Source: Diadema setosum
Taxonomy: Eukaryota; Echinodermata; Echinoidea; Diadematoida; Diadematidae
Direction: 5' to 3'
NCBI GenBank assembly: GCA_033980235.1
Contig: CM067067.1
Location: 38,483,985 to 38,547,984 of the forward strand
Length of the DNA stretch: 64,000 nucleotides
Shown here: piece after piece, positions 20,458-32,222 of the stretch
How the letters are laid out: each line of letters starts with the position of its first letter
How positions within the stretch are numbered: position 1 is the stretch's first letter
Translations under genes and position numbers: made by a program
The notes under the pieces: generated by a model
Told to the model about the DNA's origin: nothing
The model's input: only the letters and a program-made list of their open reading frames with translations
Databases searched by the model: none

Positions 20458-22270
20458 AATGATACCTCTAAAATTACTTGTATGCATTTCAAGCAATGTG
20501 ATTCACTTGCATTCTTTCTGAAAATTAATATCAACAACAGTTATTTGAAGTATCTTGTACATCAGGTCTGGAGTATGCTTCCTTTGCAAATATGCAATAA
20601 ATTTTATGTAATAAATGGTAAAAATGTCTTTTCTGCCATTGCCATGGCAGTGTTCAGAGATCACGCTATATTCTAGTTCCTTGCAAGAATAATTTTACAA
20701 CTCACTTCATAGTCAAAGGGGATAAACATTCACAGTATACTTACAGCGTTGTGTTAGCCCCATATTCAAATACAGTGTGTACAGCCAAACACAAAAAGTC
20801 AGATGTTCAGACCGAAGTATGAAAAGTATTTGTCAATAAAAAAAAATGAAGCTTATTCTCCAATTTCAATAGACTTGGCTTGTCGCTCGTGCATATAGTG
20901 GAATGGGAGTTTGTGTTATTCTGCCTAATTGATGAGAACAAACATTTATTACCATACTTCCTATTAGAGTCGTATTTATAAGAATGCATCTTTATTAAAC
21001 AACTTTGTTCAACCTTTATACCAAAATATGTGCATTTAAGAATTAACCTTAGCATGTAGGCAAAGTTTTCATTGCAAGGACAAATGATTTTAGACAATCA
21101 TCACAATCATGTATGCAAGAATTACCAATAGCTCTATTGTCACTGGTCATATTCTCATTTTTGTGATGAAAAATGCGATATAGTGTGTATTGATTTAAGA
21201 TAGACCACAAATTCAGTACTTTCTGACTAAAAAAAAATACACATACTGTATATAAATGTTTAACAGGAAATCCAGATATTGCAAACGGAAGTACAAAGCT
21301 ACCAGGTACTTCATTATAATGTATCTGGCAAATTTGTAACTTAATCCAGGGAAACAAGGGTGGCTGGTCTAAGTGTATGGCTTTATTCTTCGATGAAAGT
21401 TAGTGATGTAAAAATGGTCATCCCAAAATAGCTCTTTCCCCTTACACATCACTAAGAATTTTAAGGACCCCCACTTTTTTCCTGTATGTGTATAGTGTTG
21501 AACTGTGGGGAGTGGGGTGTCTAAGATTCTTTTCTTTTTCCAGCTGCAAAGTATTACAGGCAAAGTTTTGCAGTACAATGTATGTTCCTGAATATGGACT
21601 TCAAAAATAATGTAACTCTTGGTGATCAATGCATTCCAGTGCCCTGTTTTATCAGGAGTTAATATTGACTATAAAGTTGATTTTTATGTTAAGTCTGTGG
21701 CAGCCTGTGTGTGAAGGAAATTTAAAATCGATTTTATCTTTTGATAAAGCAGGGCCCAGCTGTAATAGGCAAGAATGAGATATGGGCAGTCAGCAAACAA
21801 GAGAAAAAGTGTGGTGAAAGGAATTTTTTTTGTCTGATTTGGTGTATTATCTATCATGCAAAAAGGCAAATGACGAGACCTAAAGAGAATGTGCGGCCAT
21901 GTTTCATCCTATATTTTTACAAGAAATGATAAAGATATTGCCATTATCATTATCAAATCATTTTGCATGATTTTTTTGTGAATGATTTCGAAAAACTGTA
22001 CATATGATTGTCATACAAGTATCAAATGGTACATTGTACTTGTGAGCATACATTAAACATGAATACAAAGTGTATGAAGAGTATCTTACGAGACCAATAT
22101 TGTGACAGACAATTGTTTGTTTGTTTCAGCGTTACACCCCAAGGAATCGAGTATCTCCTCATTCTTGATAAAGTGCACACAAATGCCCTTCTTGCCTTGG
22201 AAAACTGTTTGATATTGTTGTCCCATGACTGAAATAATTATAGTGTCACGTAGAATAAATTTCATTGTAC
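20458..22270. other. Gene-free stretch, nothing recognised
   Basis: AT-rich intergenic DNA. Open frames up to about 100 codons on the minus strand near 20807-21357 lack domains. Confidence 0.4.
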
Positions 22271-22273
22271 ATG

Positions 22274-22477
22274 TACTGTAAAACTAGAAATGCTCATATG
22301 CATTTTGATTTCGGTAATTTCGCAAGAGCCGAGATTCGCGAAATCGAAATGCACACAAAAGTTCTTGTCTACTCTATACGCATTGAATGCTAGTGGCAAT
22401 TCACAAAAATTTCCTCCAGTGAAAAAGGATGTTGGCTCCAATTCGTGAAAATTTTGTGCATATCCTGCTTTTCAGTA
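22274..22477 (+). mobile_element. MITE, 204 bp, TACTGTAAAA/..CAGTA ends
   Basis: Terminal TACTGTA and inverted CAGTA with internal TTCGCGAAAT, AGTTCTTGTCTAC and GCATTGAATGC words shared with 10127-10262. TA-type ends suggest a Tc1/mariner-related MITE. Confidence 0.65.
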
Positions 22478-22486
22478 ACAATGTTA

Positions 22487-23163
22487 TATGTGACCCGCTA
22501 CAACAAAAGGATCCGAAAGTAGGGGAAGGACAATTTTCTGAAAATGGCATGACATTATTCCCTTACTCTTCTACTTTAATTCATATATAGCACGACTCAT
22601 AAATGCACTCGGCTGTGGAGATATCAATGATTTTATTAGCGCATGTCAAGTAGTTGAGGAAATCTAGAGTTTCGAGAAAAAATTACGCCTTCAAAGTTTT
22701 CCTTCCGAGGCTATCATGATCAAGGGGAGGCGAGACAGTTTTCACTGCTTGACACCAGAAGGCATGCTCCTAGTGACCCCTGTGTTGTTCATTTAAGCTT
22801 AGCGCCAGCAGTCCACGCACTACCAATCAGTAGTCAGGATGCCACGCACTGACCAGTAAGATCACTCTCTTGTTGCTAGGGGCAGAGTCTATCTGCGGCA
22901 CTAAATCCAAATCTTCGGACACGTTTCTGCAACATTGAAAGTCGGAAAATCATGGCCCAGAAAAATGTTGATTTCTTGCCTTTCCTTTGTTCCTTTAGCT
23001 TCGAAATTTCGGCAGATGACAGACAAAACATTGGACTACAAAATAATGCTAAAAACAGAAATCCGAATGTTTTGACCAATTTTGATGATGTGACTTCAAA
23101 CTCTTATTTTCTCGGCTCAGCCGTCAGCGACTTTAGGATCCTTTTGTTGTAGCGGGTCACATA
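22487..23163. mobile_element. 677-bp TIR element (TATGTGACCCGCTACAACAA ends)
   Basis: About 28-bp near-perfect inverted termini, TATGTGACCCGCTACAAC..GGATCC. No coding capacity. The terminal GTGACCC is shared with family T1, so the two may be related. Confidence 0.9.
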
Positions 23164-23175
23164 CATGTATAGTAC

Positions 23176-23272
23176 TGGGAGAAAAGAAAAAAAGAAAGAG
23201 AGAGAGATATAGTAGGGAGAGAGAGAAGAGGAGGAAGAGATAGTGAGATAGAGAGTAGAAACAGGGAGGTAG
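23176..23272. repeat. Purine-rich (GA)n tract
   Basis: GAGAGA and GAAA runs on the plus strand. Confidence 0.85.
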
Positions 23273-24405
23273 ATCATTTACTTCTTGTACAGAGCTATCT
23301 TTTATTAAAGAAATCTGTAATATGTACCTATTTACTATACTGTAAGTGCATTACCAAGACACTTTGACACATGATTGACAGAATCTTTTTGGGGCTATTT
23401 TTCATTAACTAGAACTTCAGCATAAACTGCACTGTACAGACATATTGAAAACAAAAATGACACAGTAATTTAAGTTTTTTTCTTGCCATTTTTTTTTTCA
23501 TTAAATATAATTTATTTAGCATAAATTGTATTATACAGACAAGGACATTACAAATGAGAAAAAACTTTAGATCTGATCTAATGTAATTTTGTTTCATATC
23601 TACAGATTTACAGTAATAATTGACAAACCATGGACAATAATTTTATTAGCCTTTTGACAGTATTCTATGCAGACATGATGTAAAATTCCCAACTTTCATC
23701 TCATCTCCAACTGACCAACTATGCCTTTCATGTACTGTAGTGCATTGCTGCATGCTCAACATCTCAAATACAATGAAGAGTAGTTTTCTCAAGTGCCACA
23801 CATTTATTGCCCCCTCTTGGTGATTAACAACATTTGTGACAATGCACCAGCAATGGGGAGTATGTAGGGCTTTATAAACTGAAAGTGACACAGGATATCA
23901 ACATACCACGCGGAAGCAGACATGAATATTCCTGGACGAAACCGAGAAAAAACAACTTTGTGGCTATTGGGAACTGAGACAGTTTTTAGTCACATTTAGG
24001 CACATTGACTTTGGCTTTCAGTTTGAGTGTTTATTGCTACTAATAATGAAAGAAACCACGTACATGTATATTATCTTCCTGTTGAGGATAATAAAGTGGC
24101 ATTTACAATAAACATGCCCATAAACACATTGTATCTATGCAGTTATCAACATGATGAACACAAATTCATTAAATACCCAATTTGCCTTGTTGCTAAGTTG
24201 TGTTTGAATGTTCCAACAATTTGCTATAGGGGTCAAATTGATATCAAACATTCCATTCCCAATTGAGTATTACAGAGACAATCAAATAGCCATTTTCTTT
24301 AGTAAATATGTTTTTGAACTCCAAAACCTGGTCTCCATTTTGGTGAGCTATTATAAAGCACCGAATACGACTAGTAATACATGTAATCAAAATTTACCAC
24401 ATTAC
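23273..24405. other. Gene-free stretch, nothing recognised
   Basis: AT-rich, no supported element. Confidence 0.4.
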
Positions 24406-24409
24406 GTAC

Positions 24410-24583
24410 AGTGGAACCTCAAGAAGAGGTCAGATGTTACAAAACCCTCTTATAACAAAGTGATTTTGCAGGTCCCAACTCAATATTTCTTTGTTTTTGT
24501 GACCCCAATATGGTGAGATATCTGATATGTTATACATGTAGCGGAGTAATCATCAAGTCCTCATTACAAGGTTTCCCTGTACC
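24410..24583 (+). mobile_element. Short element with TACAGTGGAACCTC end
   Basis: Starts TACAGTGGAACCTC and ends near GTTTCCCTGTA; internal GCAGGTCCC and ATTTCTTTGTTTTTGTGACC are shared with the interrupted copy at 28690-29210. Pogo/Tigger-like ends. Confidence 0.65.
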
Positions 24584-25012
24584 ATGCAATAACTGAATAA
24601 TAATGTCACCTAGTTATCCTTTATCCTGGTCATTTGACCTTCACTATAAGAAAGAGCAGAGCCCGTTACAACCATTACAATGAATCTTTGATATAATGAG
24701 AGAAATTTTAAGATGCCCCCAAAATACACACATGAAGGCATTATCACCCTCTGTAAATATAATTCTTCATAGCTGAGCACAATTTCTTTGGGTAACGACA
24801 AAAAATGCAAGAAAAAGCAACATTTCTACTTCTCTATCATGGACAAAGTGTAATGAGCCCATCAAACATGTTAAACCATGGTTTGCTAGATCTACTAACA
24901 GATACCTGCCATCATCTGCATCACATCAAGGGGCACAGAACATGATAAATGCCATGCAAGCAAGCAGACCAGCTTAGTAACATTTCATGCATATCTATAT
25001 TATTCGGATTCC

Positions 25013-25013
25013 G

Positions 25014-25044
<31 letters not shown>

Positions 25045-25710
25045 AGATCTCGGCCATCGGTGTCGCGATCGCGATGAAATTTTGCATGCATGAGACCTGC
25101 GTCATAATCTTGTGTCATAAGATTTTTTGAAACAATCAATTTCTAATTTTAATTAATTAATTATGCAAATTAAGCTCAAGATCATATTTTAGCCTAATTA
25201 AAAGCATTGAGAGTCTAATTTTTGGTCTGTAAATCTGTTGCAGCATATTCAACGATTGTACATCACAAAAACTTCCAAAATTCATTTCAATTCTTATGTA
25301 TTTTATTGTTTTCAGAATTTCTTATGTATTTCTTTGTTTTTCAACTTTTGTTTTTTCTTTGTTTTTTCATTGGAAATTGTCACTGACCACTTTTCTACCA
25401 TAATTAGCACAAAACTAATCAATGAAAGTGATTAATTGTAAAAATAATCAGGTTTTTATGACTTTCACGACAGAGCACTGTTTTCCATAGGAAATGTACA
25501 CAAAATCACAAAATTGTGCCCGTTTTGGGGCGACATTCCGTTACAAAAATGGGCGTGGCTTCGCAAAAGTACGCGCGGACGTCGCAAATTTGGTCTCAAA
25601 AGTTGCACGAGACTTGAACAAACAAAGTCAAGAAGCCTCGCGACGAGGCCTTCTCGCGAACAGAATTCCGCCCCCCCCCCCCCCCCCCCCCCCGGCCCTT
25701 TTAGGGTTAA
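25013..25710 (+). mobile_element. TTAA-type MITE family, copy A (right end intact)
   Basis: Runs from a C-homopolymer (25013-25043) and CGAGATCTCGGCC through to a second C-run (25672-25693), then GGCCCTTTTAGGGTTAA. Aligns with copies B and C; the outer left end before the C-run is missing or diverged. Confidence 0.8.
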
Positions 25711-26021
25711 ACAAAAAGCAATTGAAAACATTGTCTGCATTTAAAAAAAAAAAAAAAAAAACCTTTCATGAAATTCATGGCATTTACAACTGATACATGT
25801 ATTACAAAAGTTTGACGAACGTGCAATAGACAGCTCGAATATACATTTCACGCTAAACTATGACACAACTATGCAAATGGTTGTCATAGATACTTTTACT
25901 TTCACATGTCTCAGTATACCATTCATATCACCTAGTGGTACAAACCTTTGCTAAAGTCAAGCTGATTGCTAGACAACTCAGTACTGGCCCCATGAAATAA
26001 GATACTGCATTCTGAATCAAT

Positions 26022-26248
26022 TACTGTATACGCCATATATTTTGCAGGGTTTATATTTTCACACATTTTGTGAGTCATGCACTATTTGCAAATTTAACAA
26101 CACATGGAAATATGAATGTGACCTGTGTGAGTACATTTCTGTGTCCATTGCTGTGCTCCACAATAATGAATTTAACCACTTGTGAAATTTTTTGGAAGTT
26201 CCGATTCACAAAAAACAGACTCACCGAATATGAAGTATAGAGTATCTA
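26022..26248 (+). mobile_element. MITE with TACTGTATACGCC end, old copy
   Basis: Left end and internal TATTTTCACACATTTTGTGAG parallel the cleaner copy at 56343-56584; right end eroded. Confidence 0.65.
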
Positions 26249-26950
26249 GAATGCAGTCTAAAAATCATGAATTTTTAGGGGTCATTTCTTTGGGCCCATT
26301 ATGCAATTTGCATTAAACTGACTGTAGGTTATGCCATATCAACCTACAGTAAAGAACTAGACATTGTAAAAGAATATCTAAACTAATCAAAAACTTGCAT
26401 ACCTTGGTAAGCTTATTAAAAACCATAGTTGCACTTGTTTGGTCCATCACATAAGGACAGTTGCATCCTAGACTGATCTCACATAGTTATACAATGTTGT
26501 ACATGTATATCTGCAAAAAGCAGATTTGGCACAGAAAAGTCATGAAGTAAGTACATTAATAGTGGAAATCAGAACCATGCTGTTTCTAGTCCACTCCTAC
26601 AGGAGATCATGCCATAAACATGCAGATTAGTGTTGGCATGGAAACAATGTTTGCTCTTGAAACTGAATTGATATGTCACACAACTACCAGTGTAGTAATG
26701 ATATACTTTCTTGCAGTCTTGTAGATAGTCACACACATTGTGATGGTGCTTTTAAGCTCTGTTTCAGGGCCTGAATGCCAGAGAATTGAGAAAGAGCAAC
26801 GGCACTTACTAAGAGTAAAAGGAATCACCTTTTCCTTGTTCATGTTTCACAACATGCAACTTCAAACAGCTAAACAGTAGCCTGACCAGACGCCGTGCAA
26901 AGCGCGACTGGGCTGTGTATAGTTAGCTAAACAGCTGATCTTTCAACCAG
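26249..26950. other. Gene-free stretch, nothing recognised
   Basis: AT-rich intergenic DNA; no supported feature. Confidence 0.35.
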
Positions 26951-26958
26951 TAGAAAAC

Positions 26959-27434
26959 TATTCTCATGGTCGGACATGTGGGTATTAACCCGTTGAGGAC
27001 GGATTGATTTTGCTACAACACGTATTTCCCATAGACAAGTGCCCGAGTATACTCGGGACTCGTCCTCAACGGGTTAAGCGGCAGCTGGAGTGAAAACGAA
27101 CCCACCGTCGCCATATTTTTTAGATGCAATTTTCTACATTTCTTCCATGATTGACTTTGAAATCACAAGAAGCTGTCAGATATGGTCCATCTTAACATTT
27201 CTGCCGCAGAAAATGTTATTGATAGATTAAGTAAAAGAAGAGTAGATCAAGGATTCTGAACACCAAAACCATGTCGTCTACCACATCACCACATAGATTT
27301 GTACACTGCGTGCTTGCGAATGCACAGCATTCACACTGTACCGATTCACACTCTGGTTACACACATCTACTGTAAATGCGCATTGTTTGATTTCGCTCCA
27401 GTTATACTGCAAGTGATATATACCTGACCATGAG
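26959..27434. mobile_element. TIR element interrupted by a TTAA micro-MITE
   Basis: Inverted ends TATTCTCATGGTCGG (left) and TGACCATGAGAATA (right), with matching subterminal CTGGAG..AAA words. The 26985-27077 element lies inside the left arm. Confidence 0.75.
26985..27077. mobile_element. 93-bp TTAA-flanked micro-MITE
   Basis: TTAA at both edges; TIR CCCGTTGAGGACG with exact inverted partner CGTCCTCAACGGG. TTAA targets with CCC..GGG ends are the piggyBac superfamily signature. A decayed relative is at 48660-48742. Confidence 0.9.
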
Positions 27435-27439
27435 AATAC

Positions 27440-28430
27440 GATGCATACATTTATAAATGGATGGTTAATTGGGCTTGTAGTATATCCTTAAAAATATGTA
27501 GGTCCTGTTAAATTTTCGTTTTTAGCCATCAAGGATCACTTGCATAAGTTGCATATAGAAAAAACACAAAAAGGCACATTGGTCCGTGTGTGCATCCCAT
27601 TACATATGCATTGTACACAATGAAATATTTTCTTTCTATAAATTTTGCATCCCCAATACAAAATAATTCTTAATACCTGGTTGATGAACATGTACATATG
27701 TAAATAAAGATCTTTATACATTATGTAAGATATGCAACTTTGACAAAAAGAAAATGCTTGATTTAGCACATACACATACAATGTATGTACAGATTGTACA
27801 TACTTTACCAGTACATTTTTATATGTTGCACATTGGTAATGCATAATGAACAGTGTGCAAGTCAACTGCTTTCCACGTGTTACAGTGAGACACATACAAA
27901 AGGCTTTGAGAATGGCACTTTTGCATATATATAACTGAGAATCATGAGCTGATCATTCTGCCTAGTTGATGGCAACACCTCCTACCATAAGTTATACACA
28001 GTGATCAAAGCATACCAAGGTAATAAAAAAAAAAATATGTTTGATGCAAAGGAAGGCACTGGTAATGATTCAAGTTCACCAATGTACTGGAAGATATTCA
28101 CACATAATTTGCAAGTGTGATTTGCAAGCTTTTTCTAGCTCATACATCACAATGACATCATTTCTTCTTAACTGGAACTGGCAAGTTACAATTTGGAGAA
28201 CTAATGTATGCTTATCACAAGTCCAAAACTGATGAAAATATGAGAGATTTAGAAAAATAATGAAAGTTACATGTATAATCGTTTACATCTTAGACACTGA
28301 TTTATTAACAATATGATACACTGTACTTTGATGGAAGACTACTTTTCATTTCATATTAATTCATAAGGATTTTCTTTTTTAACAATCTATATTTGATCAA
28401 TAAAAATCAAGAATGTTTGTTCTCAAAGAA
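27440..28430. other. Gene-free stretch, nothing recognised
   Basis: AT-rich; many TACATGT-type words; no supported feature. Confidence 0.35.
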
Positions 28431-28458
28431 CACACACACACACACACACACACACATA
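28431..28458. repeat. (CA)n microsatellite
   Basis: Thirteen or so CA repeats. Confidence 0.95.
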
Positions 28459-28755
28459 ACTATTCACACGACACAAATATGAGAACACTTGCCATATTCA
28501 CAAAGCAATACACAGAAGTGACAATACTATGTGTTTGAGAAAGGCAAAAATTGTAGACTGCTTTGTGACTGGAAATACAGTATGTAGTGATTGTACAGGA
28601 AGATACCAACAAGCATCGGTTCAGTTGAAATAACTACACTTGATGGATCATAGACAACCTGGTAGAGTGGAATGGTACGTCATCATAACAAGGTCAGATA
28701 CAACACAACTCTCATATACATGTTATATGGTGACTTTGCAGGTCCCCATTCTTAA

Positions 28756-29145
28756 TACAGTTGAACCTCTCGTATCCGGACAAGTCGGGACCGGGGCTCA
28801 TCCGGATATTAAAGGGATTTGGCCGGATACGGGAGACTCAATGCTTTATACATGTACATATACATACGCATGTACTGATGTAGCCCATTGTAGTACCACA
28901 TGTAGTAATGTGTATACTGCAACCTTTTCATTGTTACACTCAGTAACAGACCCCAAAATAGAGGTGTATGTTAATGTTGGAAGTAATATGTAATTCATGT
29001 GTGTTTGTGTAGGAGTTCTCAAGGAGTTGGGAATCCCCCTTTCCTCCCGTAATTATTAAAGAAAAAAAAAAATCACGGTGAGATTGCGTCCGTATAATAG
29101 AGAGATCCGGATAAAGGGAGGCCGGATAAGAGAGGTTCAACTGTA
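28756..29145. mobile_element. Tigger/pogo-like MITE, 386 bp plus TA duplication
   Basis: TA on both sides of CAGTTGAACCTCTCGTATCC and its inverted form. CAGTTGAACC termini with TA targets are typical of Tigger/pogo elements. Inserted in an older repeat that also occurs at 24410-24583. Confidence 0.88.
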
Positions 29146-29458
29146 TATTTCTTTGTTTTGTACCCTGATATAATGAGAAACCTGATTTAACAAGGTTTTG
29201 TCACGGCTTTTCCTTGTTACTAGATTCACCAGTAACGTGTTGTTCCTGCATTATCAATTAATTTTTGATCTGGGACATATTATAGCACTGCGCTCAAACT
29301 TGTTCGTTTTGAAAACATGATATGGGCCCAAAAATAACAGCGAAAGGATAGATGTATTCAGAAATCCCCATAAAACATTATGCACTGCTATGTCAGTAGC
29401 TGGTATAAACATAAGCAGCACCAACACAGCTGAAGAGTCTTAACTGAAGGTGGATACT

Positions 29459-30222
29459 TAATCCTAAAAAGACTGGGCTATTTTGATGCCTCGTAGGACT
29501 GGGTGGGGGGGGGGGGGGGGGCTCATTGGGCCCCCCTAAGATCTTGGCCGTTGACTGCGTGATTGCAAGGAAAATTGGCACGCGCGTCACCCACTAGGTA
29601 ATCTACAAAACTGAATAGGTAATTATTTCACAAATATTCAAATTTATTTTTTAATTTTTAATAAATAAATTATGCTAATTTATGCATGAATTTAAAAAAT
29701 GGCTGTAAATCTGTAATTAAAAGTCCAAAACTGCTAATTTTTGGTTTAGGTACTCTGTGTAGGATTCTTATTGAATGTACATAAAAAAAAACAGCGGTAT
29801 CAAATTTTTTTCTTATGTATTTCATTGTTAAGATGTATTTCCTTGTGTAAAATTTCTTATGTATTTCATTGTTTTTGACTTTTTGTATATTATTGTTTTT
29901 TTCGATGGAAATCATTGGCGACACTATTTCAATCATAAAGAACATGATATCAATTGATTTTGATCAGTAAAAGTGAAGATAATAATACATTTATGAATTT
30001 TAGTCAGAAACGGAATTTGCATTGGATTTGTGCATGAAATCACGTTTTTGAGCAATTTCAGGTCTGACATGCACTTATAAAATATTGCGTAACTTCAGAA
30101 CTGTGTACCCGGGCGTCGCGAATTTGGTCTCAAAAGTTGCACAAGAAAAAAGTCATAAAACGTTATTGCGCAAGATTTTTACGTTCCAGATTTATCGCGA
30201 AAAATGTCGAGGGGGGCCATTT
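29459..30222 (+). mobile_element. TTAA-type MITE family, copy B
   Basis: Starts TTAATCCTAAAAAGACTGGG, then a G-homopolymer (29503-29521) and AAGATCTTGGCCG. It ends near GCGAATTTGGTCTCAAAAG and a GAGGGGGG remnant. Aligns in the same orientation as copy A and in reverse to copy C. Confidence 0.8.
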
Positions 30223-30224
30223 GT

Positions 30225-31320
30225 GGACTTTATTGTGGTCCTTGAGCAGATCTGAAAAAAAAAAAAAATCAAATTAAACTGAACAATGACGATGATATTT
30301 ATAGGAGCCTCACATACAATTGTATTCCAGTAATGAAGCAGTGTAATTCCATTACAATACCACTTGCTTAACAGCATCAGCTGGGCAGAATACATGCATG
30401 CTTTCTTCTTTTATTCTGCTTCTGTGAGCACCCCATCCTACATTCCTATGGTGAGGCTGCTATGTCGTCATCTTTGTTCACTGTGATTTGTTATGAATTT
30501 TGAAATTCTTCTTATTACTTATCCCAATCACTATAAATTCTGTAACTCTGTATGCAGTATAACCAATTTGAAGGTTTTCAAGTCTGAAAATCATCTGGAG
30601 TTTTTCTTCAATGAGGAGTGAATGCTTTGGTGCACATATTCATTCACTGATGGGCAAGTCTATTCCAGCAGGCCTGTGCCAGCTGTGGTATTCAAACGTA
30701 AAATGGTGGTAAGGACATAAAGATTGATTCAGTTGGGCTAATCTTCCTATTACATGGTCTCCCCATGCTCCAACCCTTTAACATCAGAGACATATTTTGC
30801 ACTGAAGTGTGTCATGACATCATTTAAAAACAGCTAATTCTGGTGCATAAGCAGTTCTTGGCAATGTGTATAAAAGCCCTGTCAGAAGGGAAGTGAGCGT
30901 TACCAAAATGTTTGCCATTTTCATTTTTTGATTTAAAATGTGCACAGAATGAATGAGATATCATCTTGAAATGATTCACTCTATTATGCATACAATATTG
31001 ATAACAAAAAATGGCATACGAGATAAAAGTTACTGCAGTAAATTACTACAAGCTTGGGCTACATAGATTTGCATACACTGACTTCCTCAAATGTTCCACT
31101 GTATTGCATACAATTTGCAAGCACTATTATTTCTCATATTTTGAACAAAATTTCTTGCAGTCTGCTCTTTATTCTAAATGGGATAGAATTCAGAGCATTT
31201 AGAAAGCTTAAGAGACTATAAGTACTTGATCACAAACATGTATGGTTACTATAGCATTATACCCTGTATGAAATGATTTGCAGTGTACCTCATTTGAATG
31301 AGGATATTTTGATATCATTC
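30225..31320. other. Gene-free stretch, nothing recognised
   Basis: AT-rich intergenic DNA downstream of the complexin gene. Confidence 0.35.
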
Positions 31321-31326
31321 TCATTT

Positions 31327-31945
31327 CATGGATTATTCCAGGATAGCATTGGGCAACACATTTGAAAAAAAAAAAAATCAAAAAACCACAGTAGCAAAAT
31401 CAAGGCAGCTCAAATCACTGATGATCACATTGGACGCTTGGAAGAAATCACTTTCAAGAATAAGGCACCTTATTAGAATGTGATCCCTCATTATATTCAG
31501 GGTGGACATTTGTATACTGTAAAAGTGGATATTTTCACGTAACTAATTTTTCGCGCTTGGACGGGTATGAAGAATTTCGCGTGTTTTTAATTCCGCAGAA
31601 TCAAGACATCACGCACAGGAACATATGGCTAGCAAAAATATTCGCGTGCTTTTACTTTCGCGGTAGTTTCTGGTTGCGCGAAATACGCGAAAATTTCAAC
31701 ACTGCGAAAATTTCCACTTTTACAGTAACCATCTGCCTTAGAATAGTCCACCTGTTTCGTGGATTATTCCATGATAGCATTGAACAAAACATTAAAAAAA
31801 AATATATATATGACAGCAACACATCAAGGCAGCTCAAGGCACTTTTGATCATGTTGGAAGCTTGTAATGAATCATTCTCCAGAATAAGGCACCTTATTGG
31901 AACGTGGACAATGATCCCTCATCATGCTCACGGTGGACAAAATTT
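31327..31945. repeat. Duplicated block downstream of complexin, split by a MITE
   Basis: Sequence at 31327-31510 (GGATTATTCCAGGATAGCAT, AAGGCAGCTCAA, AATAAGGCACCTTATT) recurs at 31758-31945 in the same orientation with moderate divergence. The 31515-31727 MITE sits between the copies. It lies in or near the complexin 3' UTR. Confidence 0.8.
31515..31727 (+). mobile_element. 213-bp MITE, copy 1
   Basis: TACTGTAAAAGTGGATATTT and the inverted AATTTCCACTTTTACAGTA ends; internal GCGCGAAATAC and TTCGCG words. TA ends suggest Tc1/mariner type. Confidence 0.9.
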
Positions 31946-32005
31946 ACCATCCGCTTTTCAAGAGTCCACCTGGTGGTCTAATCAAGCAGTTTGCATGAGG
32001 TGTGC

Positions 32006-32222
32006 TCACATGACGCTACATTTCTCGTCCTTCTTCTCCTCAGAGGGTGACCTCTTTGGTAGTGAACCCGAGCTGTTCTGTGGGGGGAGTGACGCCTTTT
32101 CCTTCTGGTTGATCAAATTCTGGTCCCGTTTGTTTTCCTTGAGGCCGTACTTTTCCCGGATCTTGTTACGGTTGGCTGCTCTCTCTGCCTGTCTCTTGCT
32201 GTGCTCTTCTTTCCTCTTGGCT
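32006..32222 (-). CDS. Complexin 3' exon (central helix, CaaX, stop)
   Basis: Starts after a ttacattttag acceptor, completes an Arg codon split across the intron, and encodes the SNARE-binding central helix, a Ser/Pro-rich linker, and the KDEKCSVM end with stop TGA at 32006-32008. Confidence 0.9.
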
